This document shows positions 8,045 through 16,208 of a stretch of 35,538 nucleotides of DNA, piece by piece. Origin of the DNA: Leptospirillum sp. (GTDB taxonomy: Bacteria > Nitrospirota > Leptospirillia > Leptospirillales > Leptospirillaceae); the NCBI GenBank assembly GCA_027346125.1, contig DAIEST010000183.1:1-35538 (forward strand), given 5' to 3'. Position 1 is the stretch's first letter; every line of letters begins with the position of its first letter. The position numbers were made by a program, and so were the translations under genes. Below the pieces are notes generated by a model. The model was given only the letters and a program-made list of their open reading frames with translations, searched no databases and was not told where the DNA came from.

Positions 8045-9018
8045 GTCTCTCTCCCAGAGAATTTGACGGCGACGGACTTGATCGTGTCGATCATGAAATC
8101 GAGCGATTCGGAACGGGTCAATGCCTCGATGCATGCCTGTCGGAATTCCTGCTCCCCATCTCCTCTCATAGCAGAAATAAATGCCTGCGGGAGGATGACC
8201 GCATCCTTGACCAGGTCAGCGACATCGAAAACAAGACCTCCCCGTCTTGTTTTCCCATGCAAGACGGAAAGGCCATGGGGAATCCCCAGTACCCAAGTCG
8301 CCGTTGCCCCGAGACCGTAGGCAAGGTAATTTCCATGGTCAAGGAATCGATTGGCTGAATCCGTTCCACTTCCCCTTTTGGCTCTCGTAAACTCACCGTA
8401 ATCCACGGCCCGGGCCGCAATCCGGAACAGCTCCTTTGTCAGCCGGGCTTCCTCGGTCAGGAGGGAAACATTGTCCGGGGCCTCCTCAACAGCCTTCATG
8501 GAGGTTTCAACCAGCAGACCGAGATGACCGGAGTCACCCTCGAACTCCGCCTCTCTCAGAGGACGGCTCGTCGTCCATGTGTTCCTGAGGCGCTCCAGCC
8601 GTGCCTTCTGAAACTCTTTTGCGGCGGAAAGCCTTTCTCCCTCGTCAAACCAGAGCCCGACCCAGGACTGAAGGTATTCGGTAGGGCGGTATTCGCTCTG
8701 GGGACTGAACCAGACCACCTCCACATCGGCTTCATTGGCAGCAAACAGGGGCGTGCCACCCCCTCCGCAAAAACCGACCAGCACGCCGGCCCGTGCCAGT
8801 TCCCTCATGGCCGCCTGTGTTACGGACGTCCCCGTTCCGAGAAGAATGTTCGTGGTGTTGGCGATGGGGATGTTCCAGTAGAGTGATCGCTTCCCGCGGT
8901 CGGTCACATACTCGACCCTTCCCCCATTGACGAGAACTCGACAATGCTCCAGATAGTAAATATTGGCTCTTTTGGAATGCAGGATAGTCTTGAGTGAAGA
9001 GCTGGCGATCGCTTCCAT
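8041..9018 (-). CDS. cas1: Cas1, type I-F CRISPR integrase
   Basis: Cas1 is the metal-dependent integrase that inserts new spacers at the leader end of the array. The 325-residue protein has the I-F blocks LKTILHSKRANIYYLEHCRVLVNGGRVEYVTD, YWNIPIANTTNILLGTGTS, QAAMRELARAGVLVGFCGGGGTP and, near the C-terminus, YLAYGLGATATWVLGIPHGLSVLHGKTRRGGLVFDVADLVKD with the expected His and Asp ligands. The ATG at 9018 has AGGAGG 10 nt upstream and fits the family start; the longer frame from 9048 adds ten unrelated residues. It is the first gene of the cas transcript. I see no strong promoter between it and the decayed MNT gene upstream. Confidence 0.96.
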   Translation of the reverse strand: MEAIASSSLKTILHSKRANIYYLEHCRVLVNGGRVEYVTDRGKRSLYWNIPIANTTNILLGTGTSVTQAAMRELARAGVLVGFCGGGGTPLFAANEADVEVVWFSPQSEYRPTEYLQSWVGLWFDEGERLSAAKEFQKARLERLRNTWTTSRPLREAEFEGDSGHLGLLVETSMKAVEEAPDNVSLLTEEARLTKELFRIAARAVDYGEFTRAKRGSGTDSANRFLDHGNYLAYGLGATATWVLGIPHGLSVLHGKTRRGGLVFDVADLVKDAVILPQAFISAMRGDGEQEFRQACIEALTRSESLDFMIDTIKSVAVKFSGRET

Positions 9019-9133
9019 ATCTTTCTGCCTCCTGATGGAGTGGATCAAAATGGATCCTGATCACCCATGTTCCTCAGCCATCTATAAGGCGGTAAGAACG
9101 AAGGGGTGTCCGGAGAGTGAGATAGGCAAAGAA

Positions 9134-9425
9134 TCAGTTCGAGTCGTCAGAATCTTTCCTCTGTATGACGACTTTGTTTTTCCGAATGATTTTCCTGAAT
9201 GCTTCGCTTGTTACGGCCCAATCGATGATATTGACCTTGTAGGAATATTGGAGTCGCTGAAAGCGTCCCTCAGGAAGGCCAAGGTCCTGAAATCCAGCGG
9301 AGTACCCCCGATGATGTCCAGATCGAGGTCGAACACCTCATTGGATGTCTGTTTTTTCCGGGAAGCAGCCGGTTCAGGATCTCCATGATAATTCCGATGT
9401 GGTCCTCTCGAACATCAATCGGCAT
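9134..9425 (-). pseudogene. Remnant of a MNT-type nucleotidyltransferase (antitoxin of a HEPN-MNT pair)
   Basis: A start MPIDVREDHIGIIMEILNRLLPGK (from 9425) fits the N-terminus of small HI0073-type nucleotidyltransferases. The sequence then shifts frame and continues as FDLDLDIIGGTPLDFR, ALRDAF-like helix and a tail SEAFRKIIRKNKVVIQ ending at 9134, which fits the C-terminal half. The stretch that should hold the catalytic GSR...G loop, near 9350, is missing. In intact modules this enzyme modifies (AMPylates) and silences its partner HEPN toxin. The start overlaps the end of the HEPN remnant, as in working pairs. The gene is non-functional as read; a sequencing error could not restore the deleted loop. 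Confidence 0.75.
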
Positions 9426-9815
9426 TTCGCAAGGCTTCCAGCAAACCGATCGCATTGGGGAGGAATCATTCGGCCCGTTTGAACACGACATTGGCAACTT
9501 GGGGATTATAGGAGTTCGAGGTCCCATTGCGGGCCTCATAATGTTGTCCAATCCACTCTTCGGCGCTCTGGATGAGCCGGAGTCGGGCGGATTTCCTGAA
9601 CAGGTCTCTTTTTGTACGGATTGCGCTTTCCGCAACCTGGGCGATATGCTTCAGATATTGCTGGATCTGCTTCCATCTGATCTCCATGGTGTACTTGAAG
9701 CGTTGGATGACGCTGTCCCGGAATAACTCGTTTTTGGGATCGGCTCGTCCTGATTCATTCCGGATTTGAGTTGTCCGATCGATTTTTCCAACGACTCAAG
9801 ATTCAGGGGTTCCAA
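9415..9815 (-). pseudogene. Remnant of a HEPN toxin (HI0074-like nucleotidyltransferase substrate-binding protein)
   Basis: From a TTG at 9815 with AAGGAG just upstream the frame reads LEPLNLESLEKSIGQLKSGMNQ, then a one-base frameshift near 9740-9748 moves to NELFRDSVIQRFKYTMEIRWKQIQ, KHIAQVAESAIRTKRDLFRKSARL and YEARNGTSNSYNPQVANVVFKRAE. A premature TGA (9466-9468) is followed in frame by FLPNAIGLLEALRNAD. This is the HI0074/HEPN fold. The family motif RNxTSH reads RNGTSN here, so the catalytic histidine of the HEPN ribonuclease motif is changed to asparagine. Frameshift, stop and active-site change together show a dead gene. Its former partner is the MNT remnant immediately downstream. Confidence 0.75.
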
Positions 9816-10039
9816 TCCAACTCCTTGACAAAAAGTGTTTGCGGATTCTTCCTCGCTGTTTTTTCATGGGAAACTTGCCCGTTTAGGTCCGGGTAGTCAA
9901 AACTCCTCCAAAGATTCCCTTTTCTTTTAGCATCTTCCCTCTAATTGCGTTCTTGATGATGGTAATAGAGTCAGTTTTCTTCTCCGGGTGATGGAAAGGG
10001 AGAAGGTTTCAGGGGAAAATATATCTGGGGACGATATCC
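9816..10039. other. Intergenic stretch, no gene seen
   Basis: This 224-bp AT-leaning stretch lies between the HEPN remnant and the JAMM gene. I see no open frame with family features. A short inverted repeat, CCCG...CGGG, sits near 9878-9893, but it is too weak to call a terminator. Confidence 0.4.
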
Positions 10040-10699
10040 TTACAAATCTAGATCGAGATGCCTGTTGGAAAACCCGGATGCTAGGGGGCAGATCAGATGA
10101 GTGACCGGTTTGACGGTATTCTCTTCGATTCGGGTGCTATAGGCTGAAAGCGTATATTTGTATGTGCCGCAGTAACTCTCCAGAAAGAAGGGACCGATTT
10201 TCGGATCGATACGAATCGTCTTATCGAGACGGGTCAGTCCGATAACCATTTCCAGAATATCTTCTCTCAATTCCTTGGCCTCATCCAGTGCCGAATTGAT
10301 ATCGTCCTCGGAAAGAGATGCGGAGGTTTTCCTCTTATAGTCCGATTTGTGATAGGGGTGGCTATGATACGTTCCTAGGTACTGAATCATGGGATAGGCT
10401 TCCAGAACCTCCCGAATCCGCTCATAATGGCGGGAGGACGGTTCCACCGATGTTGGGGTTTTGATTTCAAGAACATGCATTGGAATGGTGAACTGGACCG
10501 TGTGAACAATCAAATTGTTTTTAAGGACGCGCTGACCAAAGAGCAGTCCAAAAACCTCCCCCTCTGGGAAGCGGAATCGGAGTTTGAAAAAGGGAGAACC
10601 CACCTCTCGCTTTCCTCCGTATTTAGATGGATAGGATTCGATGGATGAGGCGAGTATTGAGAGAAAGGCTGCGTCCGAGAGATACACGAGTGATTCCAT
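10040..10699 (-). CDS. JAMM/MPN (Mov34-type) metalloprotease-like protein
   Basis: JAB1/MPN domains are zinc isopeptidases; in bacteria they often trim ubiquitin-like modifiers in defence islands or act in sulfur-carrier pathways. The 219-residue protein has the expected glutamate in GEVFGLLFGQ (E48), HSHP (H112, H114) and S130/D133 in SLSEDD, so the zinc site looks complete. The spacing between HSHP and S-x2-D is about 14 residues instead of the usual 6-7, an insertion rich in Lys, Ser and Tyr. The ATG follows GGAGGG by about 10 nt. No E1, E2 or ubiquitin-like gene is visible beside it, so it may be an orphan of a larger island. The domain is well supported; substrate is unknown. Confidence 0.7.
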   Translation of the reverse strand: MESLVYLSDAAFLSILASSIESYPSKYGGKREVGSPFFKLRFRFPEGEVFGLLFGQRVLKNNLIVHTVQFTIPMHVLEIKTPTSVEPSSRHYERIREVLEAYPMIQYLGTYHSHPYHKSDYKRKTSASLSEDDINSALDEAKELREDILEMVIGLTRLDKTIRIDPKIGPFFLESYCGTYKYTLSAYSTRIEENTVKPVTHLICPLASGFSNRHLDLDL

Positions 10700-10772
10700 C
10701 AAATTATCCCCCTCCGTCTGTCAAGGGAAGAACTACCCCTGTTCGGTCCCGTCCAAGTCTTTTACAAGGTCT

Positions 10773-11884
10773 TCAATCCGCATGCCCCGAAAGGCGGTTG
10801 GAAAACAACGACTCAAGAAACTGTACATTGGTGGTCAAGACGATAGGCGCATCCCAGTTCTGAGAGAGCAGGCGGCGTTGACGGTCAGTTACATTTTCCG
10901 CGTCACCTCTCGCCGCCTCCTCACCAAGACCAGCCAAACTATGATGCTCCAGAACAAAGTTGTCTGGAAAACCCGTAAATACACTTCTGTATACTCTCGC
11001 CGTTTGGTCAATGATGGAGAGAAAAGGCATGACAACTATGATCCGACACAACTTATGCCGGGCGGCATGTTCCAGGGCAAACTTGAGCATAGCCAATGTT
11101 TTTCCGGAACCAGTCGGCGCGGTGAAGGTAAATGTCCCGGTTTCGCTCTGCGAGGCTTTGATCGCATCTTGCCAAAGCATCTCCCTTGCTAAGCGCACTC
11201 TCCCCTCAGTCTGATTTTTGTTCCGGATATTGAGCATGTACGAATCAAGTGCAGTCAAAGCAGCATCCGTATCGAGGTCTGATCCGTTGGGACGATAGCG
11301 TTTTCCGTTTGCGTTGCCCTCGAAATGTGCCTCGGTGTCGACAAAGTCAGCATCCGAAAGGCAGGAAAACAAGAGTCGGACATCGAGCATCGCGGCAACG
11401 GGGTATCTCATACCGTCCTTTAACGAAAGCGCTGTGCGTTCTGGAGTCTCAAATGCCAAGCCGTCCATTTCGGCCAGATGTTTAAGGTGCAGTGGGTCAG
11501 GATCGCTCAGTTCGAGACGGAAAGGATGGTTCTGGATAAGCATCTTGGGATCTATGCCTCGCAAAAATTCTACTGATGCACCTTGCAATCCGACATGATG
11601 TCCCTGGATTGCCAAAGCGGCGGCTACTGTGTGTGTTTCCGTCAGAGCAATCCAAGCACCCTGCGACCAGTGGTCGAGGCCGGAGTCCATGCCATGGAGC
11701 CTGTCCTGGAAACGGGTACCATACTTGCCTAAATCGTGTAACAGACCGGCTAATGCTGCTTCATTAGACCACGATGCTTTCCCGGCAAACTGCTTTGCGA
11801 GTCGACCTACACACTCTTCAGGTGATCGGCAAGCAGATGCCATTGTCCAGCCGAATTTTCACTATGTGCGTAAACTGCTTCCAT
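10773..11884 (-). pseudogene. Truncated, frameshifted Cas3 of a second (I-C-like) type I CRISPR system
   Basis: The body reads as Cas3: HD motif LAGLLHDLGKYGTRFQDRL, a second histidine cluster IQGHHVG, Walker A TAPTGSGKT, VVMPFLSIIDQTA, and TTNVQFLESLFSNR. There it stops, just before the DEAH box, with LSGHAD and TGA, so most of the helicase is missing. The true N-terminus (ATG 11884, MEAVYAHSENSAGQWHLL) is in another frame and joins at an ACACAC run (11809-11814, GTGTGT on the coding strand); removing one GT restores LKSVGRLAKQ. It is therefore broken at both ends. It differs from the I-F Cas2-3 in this window and resembles Cas3 of type I-C or related systems. No other genes of that system are seen here. 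Confidence 0.85.
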
Positions 11885-12399
11885 TAATAATCGACTCACT
11901 CATAATTGTAATGAAGGTCTTCAAAAATTGAATTTTAGAGGGCGATGTAATCGTTTATGAAAAAGTAATCGTTTGAATAGAAAATATCAATAAAATATAC
12001 CCAAAATCGAAATTGATTTTCTGTCCACCGCTTTCAAAAGGGGTGTGGAGGGCAATTCCGGTTTTTGGGCCGGGGTTCCTCTCCAATGTGTCCGACTTTT
12101 ACCCAAAGAAGGGGGAAAGTTCAGAAATCCTGGCCTTTCCCCAATTTAAGGCCGCATTTTTACTCAGGTCTCCTTTTGTTTCCGTTGACCCCGGGATGGA
12201 TGGGGCCGGACAACCCCTATGCATCACTCTTTCCTGGACAAAAAACATTCATTTTTTCCGAGCCCCGGTGTCTGTTTTCCCCCGTGAAAGACGGGGTGTG
12301 GAAAACTTGACTTTTCTCGGATCATCCGAAAACAAAATCAATTTCCGATAAGGATTTTCAGTTTCGAATCCCCACACCGGCTCTGCTTTTAGACAGATT
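11885..12399. other. Intergenic region with short direct and inverted repeats
   Basis: No convincing gene is seen. The left part is AT-rich and holds GTAATCGTTT twice, 20 bp apart (11946 and 11966). A 12-bp sequence GAAATTGATTTT (12009-12020) recurs inverted at 12334-12345, bounding about 337 bp. GGGGTGTGGA occurs directly repeated near 12040 and 12293. The stretch separates the defence remnants from the secretion operon and may mark an insertion boundary, but no transposase or att site is recognisable. Confidence 0.5.
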
Positions 12400-12567
12400 T
12401 TACTTTTTCGACTTCTTCTCAGGCTTCCGGGGATCATCTGTGGAAAACTCTGTGGAGAAATCCCGACAAGACAATAGCCGCCCGTTTTTCTTCTCCTTGA
12501 TCAAGATCTGGTCAAGCGACCGAGTGGGAAAATAGAGGGCAAATCTGATCCGGGTGGATCCTTTCAG
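12400..12567 (-). CDS. Possible small basic protein at the end of the secretion operon
   Basis: A 55-codon frame after moxR could begin at CTG 12567, which overlaps the moxR stop as CTGA, the same junction style as the rest of the operon. It reads KGSTRIRFALYFPTRSLDQ and later ends in the charged tail DDPRKPEKKSKK. No ATG or GTG start exists in the frame and I recognise no family. It could equally be non-coding; the frame is also open upstream only because it shadows moxR. Confidence 0.3.
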   Translation of the reverse strand: MKGSTRIRFALYFPTRSLDQILIKEKKNGRLLSCRDFSTEFSTDDPRKPEKKSKK

Positions 12568-13463
12568 GGGGATGTCCGGGCGATTTCCTGGAGAATTCGT
12601 TCGATTATTCGAATCTCGGTGGGGTAGGTCCACAAGACACAAAGGAGTTCCCCGAAATGGGTGGACTCGATCTTCTCCTGAAAAGAATAGGCCGCGACCG
12701 CACGGGCCGCCATCAGCACTTTTTTCCATCTGCGGTCGGAGATCCAGACTCCTTCCTGGAAAAACCGCTCCCTCAGGTGCAGGATGGCTTCGAGACCGCT
12801 TTTACCCAGTCCGATCCTGTTCCGGATACTGTCTTCGCTTTCCTTGAACCGTTCCGGGGGAATCCCGTTTCCGGAATCGGGAGAAACGATCTCCGACCGG
12901 TCCGTTCCCATGGACAGAAACCGCTGGAAGTTTTCGGAGCCGGAGATCGGCCTCACGATCGACCGGAAGGTGAACCGGTCATAGAACGCATCCAGTCCGT
13001 CGGCAGGAGACGGGTTCTGGTTGCTGGCGCCGAAAAGGGTCAAAAGAGGAATCCTTCGGGTGTCCGGGAGATAGGCAATCCGTTCGTTCAGGATGGGGAG
13101 CAGTCCCAGAAGGGTCTCCTTCGGAGCCCTGAAGACTTCGTCCAGAAAGACGACGTGGGCGCCGGGGATCTGATCTTCTCCCATGAGGGAGCGGAATGCC
13201 GTTTCTCCGGTCATCGATGTTTCATGGTAGCGGGCTCCCTCCAATCGCCGGACCAGAGAACGGATCAGAAGACTCTTGGCGGTACCCGGGGCTCCGATCT
13301 GATAGACATGTTCGTTGATCAGGAGGGCCAGGAGTGCGGAACGGACCACTTCCTTTCGCTCCAGGAAGGCGTCGTTCAACTCTTCCTCGATCGCCCGGCA
13401 CCTCTCGATGAGGTCGAAGAGCGCATCGAGAGGCATGGAGGACTCGCCGGTTCCGGAAATCAT
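12564..13463 (-). CDS. MoxR-type AAA+ ATPase, last main gene of the type IV secretion operon
   Basis: MoxR/RavA ATPases are hexameric AAA+ machines thought to remodel or load metal into partner proteins. The 299-residue protein has Walker A GAPGTAKS (about residues 55-62), Walker B VVFLDEVF, the NERIAYLP segment and the sensor GASNQNPS, the usual MoxR order. The ATG at 13463 overlaps the trbI stop as ATGA, so it is coupled to the secretion genes. MoxR genes usually sit with VWA-domain partners; none is seen here. Its place is striking because the operon has no VirB11/TrbB ATPase. The family call is firm; a role in the secretion machine is inference from the coupling. Confidence 0.85.
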   Translation of the reverse strand: MISGTGESSMPLDALFDLIERCRAIEEELNDAFLERKEVVRSALLALLINEHVYQIGAPGTAKSLLIRSLVRRLEGARYHETSMTGETAFRSLMGEDQIPGAHVVFLDEVFRAPKETLLGLLPILNERIAYLPDTRRIPLLTLFGASNQNPSPADGLDAFYDRFTFRSIVRPISGSENFQRFLSMGTDRSEIVSPDSGNGIPPERFKESEDSIRNRIGLGKSGLEAILHLRERFFQEGVWISDRRWKKVLMAARAVAAYSFQEKIESTHFGELLCVLWTYPTEIRIIERILQEIARTSP

Positions 13464-14413
13464 GGTTTGCGGGATGCGGCCGGCAAGGGAAATCCCTGGA
13501 GGACCACGACATCGACGGGGGTTCCCCGTTCGAGCCGGTATGTGGACTGTCGGGTCTGGATCGGCATATTGTTCTGCGTTTCGTAGAGCACGTTCCCGGC
13601 TTCCTGCATGGCAAGGGCGTTTCCGATACTCGCGTTTCCCATCCATCCTGCGCTTCCGATGGCTTCGCCGCCCAACATCAGGGAGTCTCTGCCGACAGAG
13701 CTTCCCATGTTGCCGGCGTAGTGGCGGGCCAGACGCACCGGAACGCCTTCCCTGCCCTCCGCCATGGCGTATCCGGACATGGATGCCTCAAGCGCATTGC
13801 CGAACAGGACCCGGACGAACCGGATCCTGAGACGCCCGTCTCCGCCGAGGGTTTCCGGGTACCCGAGAATTTCGATGGTCCGGCCCAGTCTCAGGCGTCC
13901 CACCGACTGTGGAGGGACCGACACAAAAACAGGCGCGCTGCTGCCGGGCCCGTCGGCCTCCCGCAGGACCGTTCCCCGAAGAATGCTTCCGGCCGGAATG
14001 GTCCGGCCGGGAGCCGGAGGAGTGTCCTGTCGCGCCGCCAGAACCGGAGGCAGTGCGTCGGGGTGGCCCCGGAAAATGGTCTGCACCAGTGAAAGGAGGG
14101 GATTGCCCGGACCGGGTGCGGCCGGACCGGAAGGAGCCCCTATATAGACGGTGCTCTGGGTGTTGAGATCGTGAGGGCTATCCTGACCGCGACCGACAGG
14201 GATCTTCTCTCCGGACCCCGTCCGTCCGGACAGGGTTTGCCATGAGGGTTTTATGGACCATTCCGGAGGCTGGCTGCCGGGAAGACTTTGCCAGTTCTCG
14301 GCCCCGCTTTCGAGGTTTTTCCCTCCGGAACCGGGAAGCGTCCGGGGATGGAGCGCCGAATACAGAAAAAGGCCCACGCCCACAAGTCCCAGAATGAAGC
14401 CCCAGCGTCCCAT
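13460..14413 (-). CDS. trbI: VirB10/TrbI-like protein of the type IV secretion core complex
   Basis: VirB10 proteins span from inner to outer membrane and transmit energy to the core channel. The 317-residue protein has one membrane segment at its N-terminus (WGFILGLVGVGLFLYSAL), a Pro/Gly-rich linker, and a C-terminal beta domain with IPAGSILRGTVLREADG, RLRLGRTIEILGYP, an alanine/glycine-rich antenna-like region (GRDSLMLGGEAIGSAGWMG) and a final RLERGTPVDVVVLQ, typical of TrbI/VirB10. The ATG at 14413 shares its A with the trbG stop (TGATG). The cytoplasmic N-terminal tail is very short. Conjugation or secretion function is inferred from family and context. Confidence 0.85.
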   Translation of the reverse strand: MGRWGFILGLVGVGLFLYSALHPRTLPGSGGKNLESGAENWQSLPGSQPPEWSIKPSWQTLSGRTGSGEKIPVGRGQDSPHDLNTQSTVYIGAPSGPAAPGPGNPLLSLVQTIFRGHPDALPPVLAARQDTPPAPGRTIPAGSILRGTVLREADGPGSSAPVFVSVPPQSVGRLRLGRTIEILGYPETLGGDGRLRIRFVRVLFGNALEASMSGYAMAEGREGVPVRLARHYAGNMGSSVGRDSLMLGGEAIGSAGWMGNASIGNALAMQEAGNVLYETQNNMPIQTRQSTYRLERGTPVDVVVLQGFPLPAASRKP

Positions 14414-15525
14414 CAGTGCCCCCCTGCCCCGGAGTCCCGGCTCAGGACGATTTCCGGGCCACCCCGGTAATGTCCGGAAAGATCGACCTGTATCCCTTCG
14501 TGGCTGCCCACCCGAGGGATCGATTCCACGGGGATCAGGAACCGGGCTCTCCCCCCGGCGGGCATCTCTTCCTGGAATCCCCTCTCCCAGTCCGACTGGC
14601 TGTCGTATTTCTTTTCCCCCTCCCACAGGAGTGCCGTCCGGAACAGCCGGATCCGGATTCGGGTCACCCGGAACGGATGGGTCCCCCGATCGATGGCCTC
14701 GAGCAGTCCGAACGTGTGATGCGACGATTGCGAGAAACCCAGGAAGGTAAAGACAATGCCCGACTCTTCCCCATGGATCGGGAACGGGACGGTAGGCCCC
14801 GCTTCGGAGAGGGATTTCTCGCGGTTGGATTCGATTTCCCGGTCTGCCTTTTCTTCGATCGTTTTTTTCAGATCCGTCCGGATGGGGTTCAGGTTGACGA
14901 CCGTTTCCGCCCGGGGCGACCTGAAGGTGATCAGATCGTCCTCCCGTCCTGCCGGGGCCATGAGGATCCTGAAGGTCAGGCGCTTGTGCAGGGTATAGAT
15001 GATCATGTTGGTCCGTGCCTCCGGATCGTAGGTGATCGGCTTGACCTTCACGCGGGATCCGAAGACTTCCGCCAGAAAAAGCTTCGAATCCCCCATATAG
15101 ACTTCTTTGGCCTCCTCGGGCAGATCGATCAGGGAGACATGGGAAACGGCGGTCCGAAGGGTGTAGATGCGGTCCGGATCGTATGTCCGGGTCTGAATGC
15201 CGCGACGATGGCGATGCTCCGGAAAGGCGTGAAGTGGAAGAGGTTTCTTGAGCATCACGATATTGTCCGTACGGGGGTCCCCTTCCGACGCGGTCTCAGG
15301 AGGAAGCGCAGGATCTTTCCTGGGGGCGACAGGTGCCGTTGGCGCCGGAAGGGGAGCGGGTGCCGGGGGAAGCGGGTCCAGCCCGGGAGCGGCGGGGATC
15401 GCCACAACCTGGGGTGCGGCGGTTTCCGTCTGGCGCGAAGACGGGCGGGCATCCATATAAAGGAAGACCGGTAGCAGGACGATTGTCAGGCTCAGGACGA
15501 ATCCCGCGAGAAATCCTTTTTTCAT
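14413..15525 (-). CDS. trbG: VirB9/TrbG-like outer core protein of the type IV secretion system
   Basis: VirB9 homologues form the periplasmic ring of the core complex with VirB10. The 370-residue protein has an N-terminal hydrophobic segment (GFLAGFVLSLTIVLLPVFLYM), a Pro/Ala-rich spacer, then the family signature around YDPDRIYTLRTAVSHVSLIDLPEEAKEVYMGD and TNMIIYTLHKRLTFRILMAP. A charged helix (KKTIEEKADREIESNREK) follows. The ATG at 15525 overlaps the trbF stop as ATGA. The N-terminal spacer is longer than in most TrbG proteins, and the hydrophobic segment lacks a clear signal peptidase site, so it may stay as a membrane anchor. Confidence 0.82.
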   Translation of the reverse strand: MKKGFLAGFVLSLTIVLLPVFLYMDARPSSRQTETAAPQVVAIPAAPGLDPLPPAPAPLPAPTAPVAPRKDPALPPETASEGDPRTDNIVMLKKPLPLHAFPEHRHRRGIQTRTYDPDRIYTLRTAVSHVSLIDLPEEAKEVYMGDSKLFLAEVFGSRVKVKPITYDPEARTNMIIYTLHKRLTFRILMAPAGREDDLITFRSPRAETVVNLNPIRTDLKKTIEEKADREIESNREKSLSEAGPTVPFPIHGEESGIVFTFLGFSQSSHHTFGLLEAIDRGTHPFRVTRIRIRLFRTALLWEGEKKYDSQSDWERGFQEEMPAGGRARFLIPVESIPRVGSHEGIQVDLSGHYRGGPEIVLSRDSGAGGH

Positions 15526-16208
15526 GGTTTTTTTCCTTCTGCTGTCGTCCGGTCGATCAGATGTTCCGCATAGGACGAGACCCACAGCCCATAGGGATTC
15601 GTTCCGGTCGCTTCCCCTTCCCGGACGACCATGCGGGATTTCAGGATGTCGTCGCGTTTCCGGGAGGGATCATCATAGGAGTGCACGTGCCGGACGCTGA
15701 CGACCACGATCGAGTAGATGCCGCTCGAAATCTCGTGGATTTGACTTTCTTTGACCTCAAGCCGGCTCCGGATCCGGGAAGACACGATCTTCGAAACGAA
15801 CTGGCTGTCGGAAAAAGCCTTCTGGAGATGATTCCTGAGGTCCGGGGTCATCATCCGGAAGGCCCGCGAAAGCCGGTAGGTTTCCTGAAACGAGTCGTAT
15901 TGGGTGAAGTTCCGCATAAAATCATGGACGAAGGCCGACAGGATCAATCGGAACCGGGCCTGTTCGTCCTCCCTGGACAAAGGGGCCAGTGCGATCATCT
16001 GGCCGTTCCGGGCGATTCCGACAACGAGGGGTTCCCGGGGAGAGAGTCGCCAGAGAAGCCCGAGAGCCAGGAGGAACAGGATGGCGGTCGCCCAATAGGC
16101 GCGCTGGTGCCAGACCAGTCTGGCCTCGAGTTCCAGAAGGCGATCCGTCCCGGAGGGAGGTCGGGGGATTTCTCGTTCGCCCTCTTCTTTCATGAATGGA
16201 AAAATCAT
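15522..16208 (-). CDS. trbF: VirB8/TrbF-like inner-membrane assembly factor
   Basis: VirB8 proteins are bitopic inner-membrane proteins that organise assembly of the secretion channel. The 228-residue protein has a short cytoplasmic N-terminus, one membrane segment (AYWATAILFLLALGLLWRL) and a periplasmic NTF2-like domain of about 150 residues with FVHDFMRNFTQYDSFQETYRLSRAF and a strand-rich end, typical of VirB8/TrbF in size and layout. The ATG at 16208 overlaps the trbL stop as ATGA. An internal ATG six residues later is possible. The family call rests on architecture and operon position more than on strong motifs. Confidence 0.8.
   Translation of the reverse strand: MIFPFMKEEGEREIPRPPSGTDRLLELEARLVWHQRAYWATAILFLLALGLLWRLSPREPLVVGIARNGQMIALAPLSREDEQARFRLILSAFVHDFMRNFTQYDSFQETYRLSRAFRMMTPDLRNHLQKAFSDSQFVSKIVSSRIRSRLEVKESQIHEISSGIYSIVVVSVRHVHSYDDPSRKRDDILKSRMVVREGEATGTNPYGLWVSSYAEHLIDRTTAEGKKP

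Noticed and set aside
584..9018. Possible Tn7-like CRISPR transposon using a I-F effector
   Set aside because: cas1 and a full Cas2-3 with HD and helicase motifs are present, and no tniQ or transposase genes are seen; this is a standard I-F1 layout.
12438..12460. TGTGGAAAA and TGTGGAGAA as DnaA boxes of a plasmid origin
   Set aside because: Only two near-matches, no AT-rich unwinding region beside them and no replication gene nearby.
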